Below, one piece after another: positions 51,895 through 60,562 of a DNA stretch of 64,000 nucleotides. The notes under the pieces were generated by a model. That model was given only the letters and a program-made list of their open reading frames with translations, was not told where the DNA came from and searched no databases. Both the position numbers and the translations under genes were made by a program. Position 1 is the stretch's first letter, and each line of letters begins with the position of its first letter. Source of the DNA: Rhodanobacteraceae bacterium (GTDB lineage: Bacteria > Pseudomonadota > Gammaproteobacteria > Xanthomonadales > Rhodanobacteraceae); NCBI GenBank assembly GCA_030123585.1, contig CP126120.1, forward strand, positions 2,977,001 through 3,041,000, read 5' to 3'.

Positions 51895-52969
51895 AATTGG
51901 CACGGTAGCCCGCTTTGATGCGTCCGTGGCTGGCTCCCAACCCCAGGAAATCCGCGGGATAGGTCGATGCCATGCGCGCAGCTTCGTCGAGCGGCAGGCC
52001 AAGCATCTCCACGGTGTTGCGTACCGCATCGATCATCCCGAGCGCGGAGCCGGCGAGGGTGCCGTCCGCGGTTTGGCAGATGCCATCGCGCGCGATGATC
52101 ACCTCGCCGTTCAACGTGTAGGACGGATCCTTCGCGCCGACCGGCGGCATCGCGTCCGTGACCAGGAAAACCTTTCCCCGCGTCTTGGCCTTCAGCGCGA
52201 CGCGCAGGCTCGTCGGGGCCACATGGTGGCCGTCGACGATCACGCCGCAGCAACTATCGGTATCATCCAGCGCCGCGCCGACCATGCCCGGCGCGCGGCT
52301 GGTCAATGGCGACATCGCGTTGTACAGGTGGGTGAAGCCACGCATGCCGGCGTCCAGTGCAGCGCGCACGGTCGCGCAATCGGCGTTGGAGTGTCCCGCG
52401 GCGATGATCACGCCGTGCGCGGCGAGTTCGCGGATCGCAGCGGGCGCCACGCACTCCGGCGCCAGCGTCAGCAAGGTGACTCCGCGCGCCAGCGATTCGG
52501 CGACGCGCAGTTCGCCGGCGTCGGGGGCGTGCAGGAACTTCGCGGCGTGCACGCCGCGCCGCTCGCGGCTGAGGAACGGTCCTTCGAGATGGATGCCCAG
52601 CACGCCGGGCACGCCTTCCGCGATGGCCGCGTCGACCGCCGCGACCGCGGTGCGCATCTTGCCGGGGGTGTCGCTGATCAGGGTAGGCAGGAAACCGGTG
52701 GTGCCAAAGCGCCGGTGTGCTGACCCGATCGCGCGGATGCCTTCGGCCGTTGGTTGATCGTTGAACAACACGCCGCCGCCGCCGTTGACCTGGCAATCGA
52801 TGAAGCCCGGCAGCAACGTGCGTCTGGACAAGTCGTGCGTCTTCGCGCTGGAAGGCACGTCGTCCGGCGACACCAGCGCGCGGATCAGGCCGTCCGCGAC
52901 CACCACCGCGAGATCGTCGCGCCATCCCTGCGGGGTGAGCACGCGCGCATTGAGCAGTGCCGTTTCCAT
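51827..52969 (-). CDS. nagA: N-acetylglucosamine-6-phosphate deacetylase
   Basis: 380-residue amidohydrolase that removes acetate from GlcNAc-6-P. LLPGFIDCQVNGGGGV holds the first metal-site region, LGIHLEGPFLSRERRGVH the catalytic Glu/metal ligand, VIIAAGHSNADCATV and GFTHLYNAMSPL the His ligands, and LVTDAMPPVGAKD the catalytic Asp. Position and order are those of the Xanthomonadales nag cluster. The ATG overlaps the TGA of the upstream nagB-II gene (TGATG). Its 3' end overlaps the convergent pseudouridine synthase gene by 68 bases. Confidence 0.94.
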   Translation of the reverse strand: METALLNARVLTPQGWRDDLAVVVADGLIRALVSPDDVPSSAKTHDLSRRTLLPGFIDCQVNGGGGVLFNDQPTAEGIRAIGSAHRRFGTTGFLPTLISDTPGKMRTAVAAVDAAIAEGVPGVLGIHLEGPFLSRERRGVHAAKFLHAPDAGELRVAESLARGVTLLTLAPECVAPAAIRELAAHGVIIAAGHSNADCATVRAALDAGMRGFTHLYNAMSPLTSRAPGMVGAALDDTDSCCGVIVDGHHVAPTSLRVALKAKTRGKVFLVTDAMPPVGAKDPSYTLNGEVIIARDGICQTADGTLAGSALGMIDAVRNTVEMLGLPLDEAARMASTYPADFLGLGASHGRIKAGYRANFTVIDADLRVTDTWIDGRPSDA

Positions 52970-54039
52970 CACACGGTCTCGGTGACCTTGGCGAGGTGCG
53001 GCGGACGATCGGGATCGCGCCCGCGCCGGATCGCCAGCGCGTTGACCGCGCGATAGAAACTCTGGACCGCGAGGATCGGCGCGCACATCGGCTGGCGGGT
53101 GGGCACGATCGGCAAGGCGTACCGGCCCGTCGCGCCGGGCGCGGCCACCAGCACGCAGGCGCCGCGCTCGCGGAAATCCGCCGCGGTCTGCAGCATGCCG
53201 TCCAGTGCGCCGTCGTCCTGCGCGAACATCAGCACGGGGTGGTTTGGCCCGACCAGTTCCATCGGGCCGTGGCGCACTTCCGCGCCGCTGAACGCTTCGG
53301 CGTGCAACGCGCAGGTTTCCTTCAACTTCAGCGCAGCCTCCTGGGCCGCCGCGAGGCCGTAGCCGCGGCCCAGCACGAACAAGTCCTGCCGGTCCGCCAG
53401 CGCATCGACCAGCGGCGACCAATCCATCGCGAACGCTTGGTGCAATCGCTCCGGCAAATCGTGCAGGGCTTCGAGCAGGCCCGTGTCCTGCCGCCAGTGC
53501 GCGACCAGATGCAGGATCGCGCTCAGCGAGGCGATGTAACTCTTGGTGGCCGCCACGCTGTGTTCCGGGCCTGCGTGCAGCGGGATCACGGTGTCGGCGA
53601 GTCCGGCCAGCGGCGAGCCTTCCGCGTTGACCATCGCGACCACCCGCGCGCCGGCATCGCGCGCGCCTTCGGCGCTGCGCAGCAAGTCGGGGCTTGCGCC
53701 CGATTGAGAGATCACGAGGTACAGCGCGCCACGCAGGCGCAGCGGCACCGCGTAGATGGATTCGACCGACGGCGATGCCGAAGCGGTCACGCAGCCGGTC
53801 TGCGTTTCAATCACATACTTGGCGTAGGTGGCTGCGTGATCGGAGCTGCCGCGCGCGCAGGTGGCGGCGAAGGGAGGCATGTCGTCGCGCAGGGCGCGTG
53901 CGAGTGCGCCGACCGTGGCGTCGTTGCGTTCGAGCTGTCGCGCCACGGCGTCGGCCGCGGAGGCGGCTTCCTGGTACAGCAATGTGGATTCGGGTTGGAG
54001 GCCGGGATCGGCCACGGGTGTCGTGGACTGTCGTGTCAT
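52969..54039 (-). CDS. nagB-II: glucosamine-6-phosphate deaminase, NagB-II (SIS-domain) type
   Basis: 356 residues with two SIS domains like the isomerase half of GlmS. ATCARGSSDHAATYAKYVIE, LVISQSGASPDLLRSAEGARD, SVAATKSYIASLSAIL, VLGRGYGLAAAQEAALKLKE and AEAFSGAEVRHGPMEL are typical. Instead of making GlcN-6-P, enzymes of this class deaminate it to fructose-6-P and ammonia, replacing NagB in Alteromonadales and Xanthomonadales. The product feeds glycolysis. The start at 54039 lies 10 bases after the nagR stop. It is translationally coupled to nagA. Confidence 0.9.
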   Translation of the reverse strand: MTRQSTTPVADPGLQPESTLLYQEAASAADAVARQLERNDATVGALARALRDDMPPFAATCARGSSDHAATYAKYVIETQTGCVTASASPSVESIYAVPLRLRGALYLVISQSGASPDLLRSAEGARDAGARVVAMVNAEGSPLAGLADTVIPLHAGPEHSVAATKSYIASLSAILHLVAHWRQDTGLLEALHDLPERLHQAFAMDWSPLVDALADRQDLFVLGRGYGLAAAQEAALKLKETCALHAEAFSGAEVRHGPMELVGPNHPVLMFAQDDGALDGMLQTAADFRERGACVLVAAPGATGRYALPIVPTRQPMCAPILAVQSFYRAVNALAIRRGRDPDRPPHLAKVTETV

Positions 54040-54049
54040 GGCTGGGGAA

Positions 54050-55072
54050 TCATTCGCGTGGACGCGGCGGCGCGGTCGAGCCGCGCACCACCAGTTCCGG
54101 GCTGAAGCCCTCGTTCTTGACGTCGCCGCCGTGGATCTGCGCGATCAGCAGCCGGGTGGCGTGTTCGGCGATCAACTCGGTGCGCTGCCGCGAAGTGGTG
54201 AGCGAGGGCCAGGAGTGCCGCGAGAAGGGGCTGTCCTCGAAACCGGCCACGGACAGGTCGTAGGGAACGTGCAAACCGGCGGCGCGCGCAGCCGCCAGCA
54301 CCCCGGCGGCGATCTCGTCGTTGGAACCGAAGATCGCGGTGGGCGGCGCGGCGAGGCTCAGCAGTTTGCGCGCGCCGCGAAAGCCGTCGTCGAACGAATA
54401 GTCGCCTTCGAGGATCAATGCCTCGTCCAGCGGCACGCCGTAATCCTGCAACGCCTTCTCGTAGCCCTTGTAGCGCTCGGGGCTGGAACGGTGCTGCTTG
54501 CCGCCCCACAGGAAACCGATCCGCACGTGGCCGAGCTGGATCAGGTAGGCGGTGATCGCATAGGCGGCGTCGCGGTCGTCCACGAACACGCAGGGAAATC
54601 CATCGCGCGGATCCTCGGCGGCGGAGATGATGCGCACCAGCGGGATGCCGTAGGCCGTCAGTTCGCGCAGCAAGGCCATGCGTTCGGACATCGGCGGAGC
54701 CAGCACCAGTCCGGCGAGGCGCGAGCGGTGCGCAAGGTCGCGCAGTTCTTCGGCCAGCCTGGGGGCGCGCGAATTGCAGGGATGGATCTGCAGGCCGTAG
54801 CCCATTTCGCGGCACGCCGCAAGCGCGCCCTGCTGCACGGCGATGATGTAGTACGGATTGGGATTGTCGTACACCAGTCCGATCGCATACGACTTGGCGC
54901 TGCGCAGGCTGCGAGCGGACAGGTCCGGCCGGTAGTCGAGTTGCTCGATCGCGCGCAACACGCGCTCGCGCGTCTCCTCGCGCACCGAATCCTCGCGATT
55001 GATCACGCGCGACACGGTCTTCAGCGAGACCCGCGCCTGTTTGGCGACGTCCTTGATGGTGGCGGTTCCCAA
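54050..55072 (-). CDS. nagR: LacI-family regulator of the nag cluster
   Basis: 340 residues. The LacI helix-turn-helix at the very N-terminus (TIKDVAKQARVSLKTVSRVIN) and the hinge RPDLSARSLRSAKSYAIGLV are complete, followed by a periplasmic-binding-protein-like ligand domain (YYIIAVQQGALAACREMG; IFGSNDEIAAGVLAAARAAG; SVAGFEDSPFS). No start ATG fits; the TTG at 55072 has AGAAGGAG eight bases upstream and aligns with the family start. It lies within the nagP-nagR-nagB-II-nagA run. Palindromes at 56457 and 56659 are likely operators, with an amino-sugar phosphate or sugar as inducer. Confidence 0.9.
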   Translation of the reverse strand: MGTATIKDVAKQARVSLKTVSRVINREDSVREETRERVLRAIEQLDYRPDLSARSLRSAKSYAIGLVYDNPNPYYIIAVQQGALAACREMGYGLQIHPCNSRAPRLAEELRDLAHRSRLAGLVLAPPMSERMALLRELTAYGIPLVRIISAAEDPRDGFPCVFVDDRDAAYAITAYLIQLGHVRIGFLWGGKQHRSSPERYKGYEKALQDYGVPLDEALILEGDYSFDDGFRGARKLLSLAAPPTAIFGSNDEIAAGVLAAARAAGLHVPYDLSVAGFEDSPFSRHSWPSLTTSRQRTELIAEHATRLLIAQIHGGDVKNEGFSPELVVRGSTAPPRPRE

Positions 55073-55099
55073 GCTGCGCTCCTTCTGGGGGTGGTGTGA

Positions 55100-56413
55100 T
55101 CAGGATTCCGTGACGGCGGAGCCTGCCGTGCCGGCCTCGCGCGGCTGGCCGACGCGATGGCCGGCCAACCCGTAGAACAGAATGTAGATGTATCCCGGGA
55201 CCATCACCAGCAGGAACGCCTGTTGCATCGGGATGGCTTTCGCGAGATGCGCGAACAGTTGCGGAATCACCCCGCCGCCCGCGATGCCCATGATCAGCAG
55301 CGCCGATCCGAACTCGGTGTGGCTGCCCAGGCCCTTGATGCCCAGCGGGAAGATCGCCGGCCACATCATCGCGTTGGCGAAGCCGAGCGCGGCGACGAAG
55401 CCCACCGACGCGTAACCGTGCGTGGCCCAGGCCGCGACGGTCAGCAGCACGCCCAGCACCGCCGAGATCGCGAGGTAGGCCTGCTGCGAAATGAAACGCG
55501 GAATCAGCAGGAAGCCGAGCACGTAACCGGCCAGCATCGCCACCATCGTGTAGGCCGTGAAATGCTTCACCGCATCCAGCGGCAGGCCCAGCGCCTGGCC
55601 GTAGGGCACGATCGTGTCGCCCGCCATCACTTCCATGCCCACGTAGACGAACAGGCACACCGCGCCCAGCCACAGGTGCGGGAAACTGAAGATGCTGCGT
55701 CGCGATGCCTTGCCCGCCACGTCGTGGGCATCGCCCGCCGGCCTGATTTCCGGCAGTGACGAAAACATCACCCATACCGCCAGGATCGCCAGCACCGCCG
55801 CCATCACCAGATAGGGCAGGTGGGCGCGGGCCACGAACGCGTGCTGCAACGCCTCCCTCGCCTCGGTCGAAGTGGTGGCCTCGATTCGAGCGGCATACGC
55901 GGCGATGCCGCTCAACAACAACGCGCCGATCACGTAGGGCGCCAGCGCGCCGGCTGCCTTGTTGCAGATGCCCATGATCGCGACACGCTTGGCGCCGCTT
56001 TCGATGGGGCCGAGGATGCTGACGTAGGGATTCGCGGCCGTCTGCAGGATCGCCAAACCGGCCCCGATCACGAATACGCCCGCGAGCACGCCGCGATAGC
56101 TGTACAAGTCCATGCACTGCGCGAAGACCACGGAGCCGATCGCCATCACGAACAACCCCAGGGCCATGCCCTTCTTCATCCCGGTGCGCTTGAGGATCAG
56201 CGCCGAGGGCAGCGCCAGCACGAAGTAGGACACGTAGAACGCGAACGGGATGAAGAAGGCGGTGACGTTGTCCAGGTTGAAACCAACCTTGACGAACAAG
56301 ATCAGCGATCCGTTGAGCCAGGTGACGAACCCGAAAATGGAAAACAGGATGCCGATGATCACCATCGACATCACATAGTGCGATGCGTTCGACTGGCTTG
56401 CCGGAGAAGTCAT
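55100..56413 (-). CDS. nagP: N-acetylglucosamine MFS transporter (FucP-like)
   Basis: 437-residue inner-membrane sugar:H+ symporter with about 12 helices. It opens VMSMVIIGILFSIFGFVTWLNGSLI, as in the FucP/NagP branch of the major facilitator superfamily, and has LILKRTGMKKGMALGLFVMA, LQTAANPYVSILGP and FGSALLIMGIAGGGVIPQL. The nag context supports GlcNAc as the substrate; a general glucose/galactose role cannot be ruled out by sequence alone. It is the first gene of the cluster on this strand, separated from nagR by 27 bases, and has a candidate operator 44 bases upstream. Confidence 0.9.
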   Translation of the reverse strand: MTSPASQSNASHYVMSMVIIGILFSIFGFVTWLNGSLILFVKVGFNLDNVTAFFIPFAFYVSYFVLALPSALILKRTGMKKGMALGLFVMAIGSVVFAQCMDLYSYRGVLAGVFVIGAGLAILQTAANPYVSILGPIESGAKRVAIMGICNKAAGALAPYVIGALLLSGIAAYAARIEATTSTEAREALQHAFVARAHLPYLVMAAVLAILAVWVMFSSLPEIRPAGDAHDVAGKASRRSIFSFPHLWLGAVCLFVYVGMEVMAGDTIVPYGQALGLPLDAVKHFTAYTMVAMLAGYVLGFLLIPRFISQQAYLAISAVLGVLLTVAAWATHGYASVGFVAALGFANAMMWPAIFPLGIKGLGSHTEFGSALLIMGIAGGGVIPQLFAHLAKAIPMQQAFLLVMVPGYIYILFYGLAGHRVGQPREAGTAGSAVTES

Positions 56414-56456
56414 GGGAGATCGCCTGTTGCGCCGACGGATCGGCGGATTATGGATT

Positions 56457-56470
56457 GGCCAACGTTGTCA
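56457..56470. promoter_or_regulatory. degenerate NagR-like operator upstream of nagP
   Basis: GGCCAACGTTGTCA differs from the perfect palindrome at 56659 in two positions of one half site. It lies 44 bases upstream of the nagP ATG, where a LacI-type repressor would block transcription. Confidence 0.5.
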
Positions 56471-56658
56471 GAACCGTGTCTCATGTCGAGTATCGCATGT
56501 TCCGGCCGACAAAAAACAGCCACCCAGGACCGATGCCGGCTTGATGCGGCGCAACATCACCACACACGCACAAGACGCGCTCTCGTGCGAAGAACATCGA
56601 TGGATACGCCGTTGGGTGGCCGTACGCCAAGTGGAAGCTGGTTTGCTGCATTGCGGAT

Positions 56659-56672
56659 TGACAACGTTGTCA
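56659..56672. promoter_or_regulatory. perfect palindrome, candidate NagR operator upstream of the sugar kinase
   Basis: TGACAACGTTGTCA is a perfect 14-base palindrome with the central CG of LacI-type operators. It lies 44 bases before the kinase ATG and 246 bases from nagP. The 302-base gap between the two divergent genes holds this site, the weaker one at 56457 and presumably both promoters, and no gene. Confidence 0.65.
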
Positions 56673-56715
56673 TCCATGTCCAAACTGCACGCCATCCGAA
56701 TGCCCCGAGAGCAGG

Positions 56716-57825
56716 ATGAGTGTGCCCGCCAGTCACCTGAGCCAGCATCCCGGCCTGCATGCCCAGCCGTTCCTGGCCGCGGACGTGGGGGGCACCCATG
56801 CCCGGGTCGCGCTGTTGCGCGCGCCTGCGGGCGGCCGGCGGGACATCGAAGTGCTGGCGTACCGCAAGTTCGCATGCGCGGATTTTCCAGGTCTGCCGGA
56901 ACTGCTGGACGCATTTATCCAGGACTATGCTGCCCTGCAGGTTCGCCGCTGCGTGATCGCCTGTGCGGGGCAAGCCGTCGGCGACACCATCATCAACGAC
57001 AACCTCGCCTGGCGGGTCAACCTCGCGCAACTGCGCGAGGCGTTGGCCTTCGACGATATCGCGTTGCTCAACGATTTCGAAGCGCTCGGCTACGCCCTCG
57101 ACGATGTCAAGCACACCGACAGCCTGTTGCTGTGCGGTCCCACTACGTACCCCGAGGGTCCGGTGCTGATGGTCGGGCCGGGCACCGGGCTGGGCGCGGC
57201 AGTGCGCCTGTCCACGCCGGGCGGCATGCAGGTGCTCGCCTCCGAGGCGGGCCAGATGAGTCTCGCGCCGGGCACGGCGCGCGAACGCGCGGTGCTGGCC
57301 CGGTTGGCGCCCGGCGATGCCTACGTGCCGTACGAGCGCATCTTGTCCGGCCCGGGATTGCTGACGCTGTATTCGACCTTGTGCGCATTGCGCGGCGCGT
57401 CGCCGCGCTTCGCGACGCCCGAAGCGGTCACGGCCGCGGCCTGCGCCGGCAGCGATGCGGACGCGGTCGAAACGGTCGAGATGTTCTGCGCGGTGCTAGG
57501 CGGGTTCGTCGGCGACCTCGCGATGGCCTTCACGGCGAACGGCGGCGTGTACCTCGCAGGAGGCGTGCTGCCGGAAATCCGGCAACTGTTGCAACGCAGT
57601 CGTTTCGTGGACCGCTTCCTCGACAAGGGCAGCATGCGGGAATTCCTGCTGCATGTTGCAGAACGCCAGTCAAGTGATCACCGTTTGCCAAAAGAACTGA
57701 TCAGCAGCGCCAGCGAAGATGATCAACGTCGCCAGGAAGTTGATCACCTCTTTTCGGGCGGTCAGCTCGCAACTTTCAGCTTGCGCAGGGATTCGCCTTT
57801 GAGGTTTAGCTTCACGCTGCTGTGA
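56716..57825 (+). pseudogene. glk: glucokinase/N-acetylglucosamine kinase gene, 3' end replaced by an IS21 element
   Basis: The first 314 residues are a normal ROK-unlike Glk-type kinase: FLAADVGGTHARVALLRAP (ATP phosphate site), CVIACAGQAVGDTIINDNLAW, ALLNDFEALGYAL, VGPGTGLGAAV, GVYLAGGVLPEI and RFLDKGSMREFLLHV. At about 57657 the homology stops and the frame reads 55 foreign residues from the end of the insertion element to a stop at 57825. Roughly the last 20 residues of the fold are missing, so the enzyme is probably impaired though not certainly dead. In the related clusters this gene supplies the kinase that makes GlcNAc-6-P for NagA. No glk-like sequence is visible on the far side of the element. 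Confidence 0.88.
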
Positions 57826-58496
57826 ACGAGGCGATCGAGGATCGCGTCGGCCAATGCTGGATCGTTGATGAAGGCGTGCCACTCCTTGACCGGCATCTGG
57901 CCTGCGACGATGGTGGAAGCGCCTCCGACTCGGTCATCGAGCAGTTCGAGAAGATCGGATCGGCCGCGTGCTGTGAGAGCAACCAGGCCGAAGTCATCAA
58001 GGATCAGGAGGCGCAGCTTGGCCAACTGGGCCCGCAATTTGCTTAGCGAGCCGTCCTGATGCGCGATCTCCATGTTCTCCAACAAGCGTGAGACTCGCCG
58101 GTAGCCGACCGGGATGCCCTTCCGTGCAGCCTGCACGGCGAAGCTGCATGCGAGCCAAGTCTTTCCGGTACCCGTCTTGCCAGTCATCAAGATGTTTTGG
58201 TTGTGTTCGATCCAGTTGCACGACAGCACGTCGGCCAGCGCGGAACGATCCAGTCCGCGACTCGGGCGGTAGTCGATCGATTCGGGATCTGCATGGACCT
58301 TGAGCTTGGCGTTCTTCAACAGGCGCTGAAAGCGTTGTGATTGCCGATGGCTGATCTCGGCGTCCACGAGCTGACCGAGCCGGTCCTCGAACGACAGACC
58401 CTGATACGCGGTTTGGCTGAGTTGCTGCTCCAGGCCGCCCAGCATCCCGGACAAGCGCAGCTCACGCAGTTGGTCCATCGTGCATTGCAGGGTCAT
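57762..58496 (-). CDS. istB: IS21 helper ATPase IstB
   Basis: 244-residue DnaA/C-like AAA+ ATPase that helps IstA in strand transfer and target choice. Walker A MTGKTGTGKTWLAC at ~103-116, Walker B LRLLILDDFGL, and QMPVKEWHAFINDPALADAILDRLVHSS in the C-terminal lid are typical. The ATG at 58496 is 10 bases after the istA stop and preceded by GGAGA. Full length, so the element may be active. Confidence 0.95.
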   Translation of the reverse strand: MTLQCTMDQLRELRLSGMLGGLEQQLSQTAYQGLSFEDRLGQLVDAEISHRQSQRFQRLLKNAKLKVHADPESIDYRPSRGLDRSALADVLSCNWIEHNQNILMTGKTGTGKTWLACSFAVQAARKGIPVGYRRVSRLLENMEIAHQDGSLSKLRAQLAKLRLLILDDFGLVALTARGRSDLLELLDDRVGGASTIVAGQMPVKEWHAFINDPALADAILDRLVHSSVKLNLKGESLRKLKVAS

Positions 58497-58506
58497 ATCG
58501 TTCTCC

Positions 58507-60036
58507 TCAGGGTTGGTAGTAGGAAGGCCCGCGCACGTTCTCGTGTGCCGGCAGGGGTTCATCGTTGGCGGCGTCGGCGCCGACACTGGCCGCTTCGAGG
58601 CCGTGCTGCAGCAGTGACCGCACCGTCTTGATGCTGGTCGCATGCAATTGCAGGGCACGTTTGCAGGCCGCTTCGAGCCGGTCCTCGCCGAACTCGCGGG
58701 CAAGCCGTTGCAAGCCGCGGCCGGCTTGCAACGACAGCGCCGGACGGCGGTACTTATCGATGTGCTGAGTCAGGAAGGCGCAGATCGATTCGCCAGCGTG
58801 CTGCGCCCACGCGAGGATCGCGGCCGGTTGGTCCTGCGAATACGCCCGATGCGACTTGGGCTGGTGCTCAGGCAGTGTGCCGACGTGCCCGGGCACGTAG
58901 GAGCGCACGTGCAACGCGACACGGCGATCCCGATGAAACACCACGACCGCCGTTGCGGTGGCCTTGATGTTGGCCTTGGCGCTGATCAGCGTGTACGGAA
59001 CTGAGTAATACTCTTCGTCCCAACGTACGTGGTAATCCTGACCGACTCGCACGTCGATCTTCCATTCCGCGAACGTGTAGGGCTCCACCGGCAACGGCCG
59101 CAACGCCGGTCGGTCCAGTTCGTCGAACAACTGGTCGCGGCTCTTGTTGCCGCAGGACCGCATGGGCTTGGCGTTCATCCGGTCCAGTAGCTTGCGGATC
59201 GCGTCGTTGAGGTCGTGCAGGCTTGTAAAGACCCGATTGCGCAACCGCGCGAGAATCCACCGCTGGGCGATTTTGACGGCGAGCTCCACGTGGGCCTTGT
59301 CCTTTGGGCGATGCGGGCGCGCTGGGAGGATCGTGGTGCCGTTGTGCGCTGCGAACTCGGCAAACGTTGGATTCAGCACCACCTCGGCGCGACGCCGGTG
59401 TGACGTCACGGCGGACTTCAGGTTGTCTGGAACCAGGAACGTGGGCGCGCCGCCGAAGAACGCCAGCGCCTGCGTGTTAGCTTCGATCCAGTCAGGGAGC
59501 TTTTGGCTAGGTACTGCCAATACGAACGTCTTGCGACTAGCTCCGAACGCCGCCACGAACAGCTCGACGGGCGTCTGTTCGCCGGTCGCGGTGTCGGTCA
59601 GGTACGGCCGTACTCCGGAGAAGTCGAGGTAAAGACATTCACCAGGGCGATGCACCTGCCGCATCACCAAGCCGCGCGAACGCTGGTAACGGCGATAACG
59701 TCGGCGGAACTCGGTGGCCGACATCGCCCCGTTGACGAGCCCTTCGGCATATTCTTCGTGCAGCAGCGTCAGCGTGACGCCGCGGCGCTGCATTTCTGCG
59801 TAAACATGCGCCCAGTCCGGTTCGACGAAGGCACGGCGCATTCGGAGCCGACCGTCGTTGATTCGAGATGCAAGAGCCTCCTCATCCAGCGCGACGACGT
59901 CCGCCCAAGTCAAGTGCTCATCTCCAAGGCGTCGCCGATAGCGTCGTGCCGTGTTGTAACCAATACCGAGGCGCCGCCCGATCTGCCGGTTCGACAAATT
60001 CGTCGTCAGCAGCAGACGGCACACTTCTTTGATCAT
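58507..60036 (-). CDS. istA: IS21 transposase IstA
   Basis: 509 residues from ATG 60036 (the frame opens to 60096). An N-terminal helix-turn-helix (LSNRQIGRRLGIGYNTARRY) precedes the DDE catalytic core: YLDFSGVRPYL with the first Asp, FLVPDNLKSAV with the second Asp, and HRPKDKAHVELAVKIAQRWIL with the catalytic Glu. The C-terminal part (VPYTLISAKANIKATATAVVVFHRDRRVALH) is a beta-barrel found in IS21 and IS481-like enzymes. It appears intact. Its start lies near the right end of the element, so the promoter may be in flanking DNA. Confidence 0.94.
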   Translation of the reverse strand: MIKEVCRLLLTTNLSNRQIGRRLGIGYNTARRYRRRLGDEHLTWADVVALDEEALASRINDGRLRMRRAFVEPDWAHVYAEMQRRGVTLTLLHEEYAEGLVNGAMSATEFRRRYRRYQRSRGLVMRQVHRPGECLYLDFSGVRPYLTDTATGEQTPVELFVAAFGASRKTFVLAVPSQKLPDWIEANTQALAFFGGAPTFLVPDNLKSAVTSHRRRAEVVLNPTFAEFAAHNGTTILPARPHRPKDKAHVELAVKIAQRWILARLRNRVFTSLHDLNDAIRKLLDRMNAKPMRSCGNKSRDQLFDELDRPALRPLPVEPYTFAEWKIDVRVGQDYHVRWDEEYYSVPYTLISAKANIKATATAVVVFHRDRRVALHVRSYVPGHVGTLPEHQPKSHRAYSQDQPAAILAWAQHAGESICAFLTQHIDKYRRPALSLQAGRGLQRLAREFGEDRLEAACKRALQLHATSIKTVRSLLQHGLEAASVGADAANDEPLPAHENVRGPSYYQP

Positions 60037-60189
60037 GATCACGTTCTGTATTCCCGTGCTAGAGCGCGTCATCGCCGATCGCAGCGACAAGCGCACCCTA
60101 TTGGGCCGCCCGCGTGGAACGGTCCAAGGCTTGACGTATCAGGGAAAGGCAGCAAGAATGCGGTCAAACCAGTGTTCCGCTGCAACCTC

Positions 60190-60218
60190 AAGCCCCGCGC
60201 GTCCTACCGCCGGGGCTT
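60190..60218 (+). terminator. plus-strand intrinsic terminator left by a lost gene
   Basis: Arms AAGCCCCG (60190-60197) and CGGGGCTT (60211-60218), loop of 13 bases, then TTTGCTTTT on the plus strand. No complete plus-strand gene lies in front of it, so it may be the end of a gene removed when the IS entered. The 160-base gap before the Ner-like gene holds nothing else that I recognise. Confidence 0.6.
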
Positions 60219-60257
60219 TTGCTTTTCCTGTTCCGGAGTAGCTCGAACAGTGCGAAG

Positions 60258-60518
60258 TCAGGTCATCGCCGACCTCCTTGAGCGCGGAAGCACCCGTTTT
60301 TGCACTGGTGGATACCGGTCAGGCCATAGGCGCTGCGGAGTGGTCTGCAGCTTGGTAGCGATCAATGTCTCGATCCGCCGTGAGCGCCGCAGCCCTTGGC
60401 TCACCGACGTGACCGTCGTCGACGTCACTCCAAGCTCGCGCGCTACGTCAGCCAGTGACGTGCCGGCGAGGCGCAGCCGCATTTTGATCCGCTCGTGTTG
60501 CTGAAGACCGCGCCGCAT
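60258..60518 (-). CDS. Ner/Nlp-like helix-turn-helix DNA-binding protein
   Basis: 86 residues. ERIKMRLRLAGTSLADVARELGVTSTTVTSVSQGLRRSRRIETLI and the ending TTPQRLWPDRYPP match the Ner family: small Mu-like phage regulators and bacterial SfsB/Nlp proteins with a 'LWPSRY' motif. ATG 60518 is the first start with a family-like N-terminus; GTG 60533 is possible. It is divergent from an XRE gene with about 44 bases between starts, as in the Ner/repressor switch of transposable phages. Confidence 0.82.
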   Translation of the reverse strand: MRRGLQQHERIKMRLRLAGTSLADVARELGVTSTTVTSVSQGLRRSRRIETLIATKLQTTPQRLWPDRYPPVQKRVLPRSRRSAMT

Positions 60519-60562
60519 GTGGTAGAGTCGCACTACTTAGCCGAGTACGAACTCTAGCATAA

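Larger units (their letters stand above)
57658..60060 (-). mobile_element. IS21-family insertion sequence
   Basis: Contains istA and istB in the order and tight spacing of IS21 elements, both on the minus strand. The left boundary is near 57657, where the kinase homology ends; the left end has several TGATCA-containing repeats (GTGATCACC, CTGATCAGC, TTGATCACC), and the other end shows GATCATGATCACG. CAGAACG near both ends (57659 on + and about 60044 on -) may be part of the terminal repeats. The right boundary is uncertain by tens of bases, and I could not find a target-site duplication, which suggests a deletion next to the element. Confidence 0.8.

Noticed and set aside
57658..57825. Normal C-terminus of the sugar kinase
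   Set aside because: The residues after LLHV come from the IS21 end (they overlap the 3' end of istB on the other strand) and have no kinase similarity.
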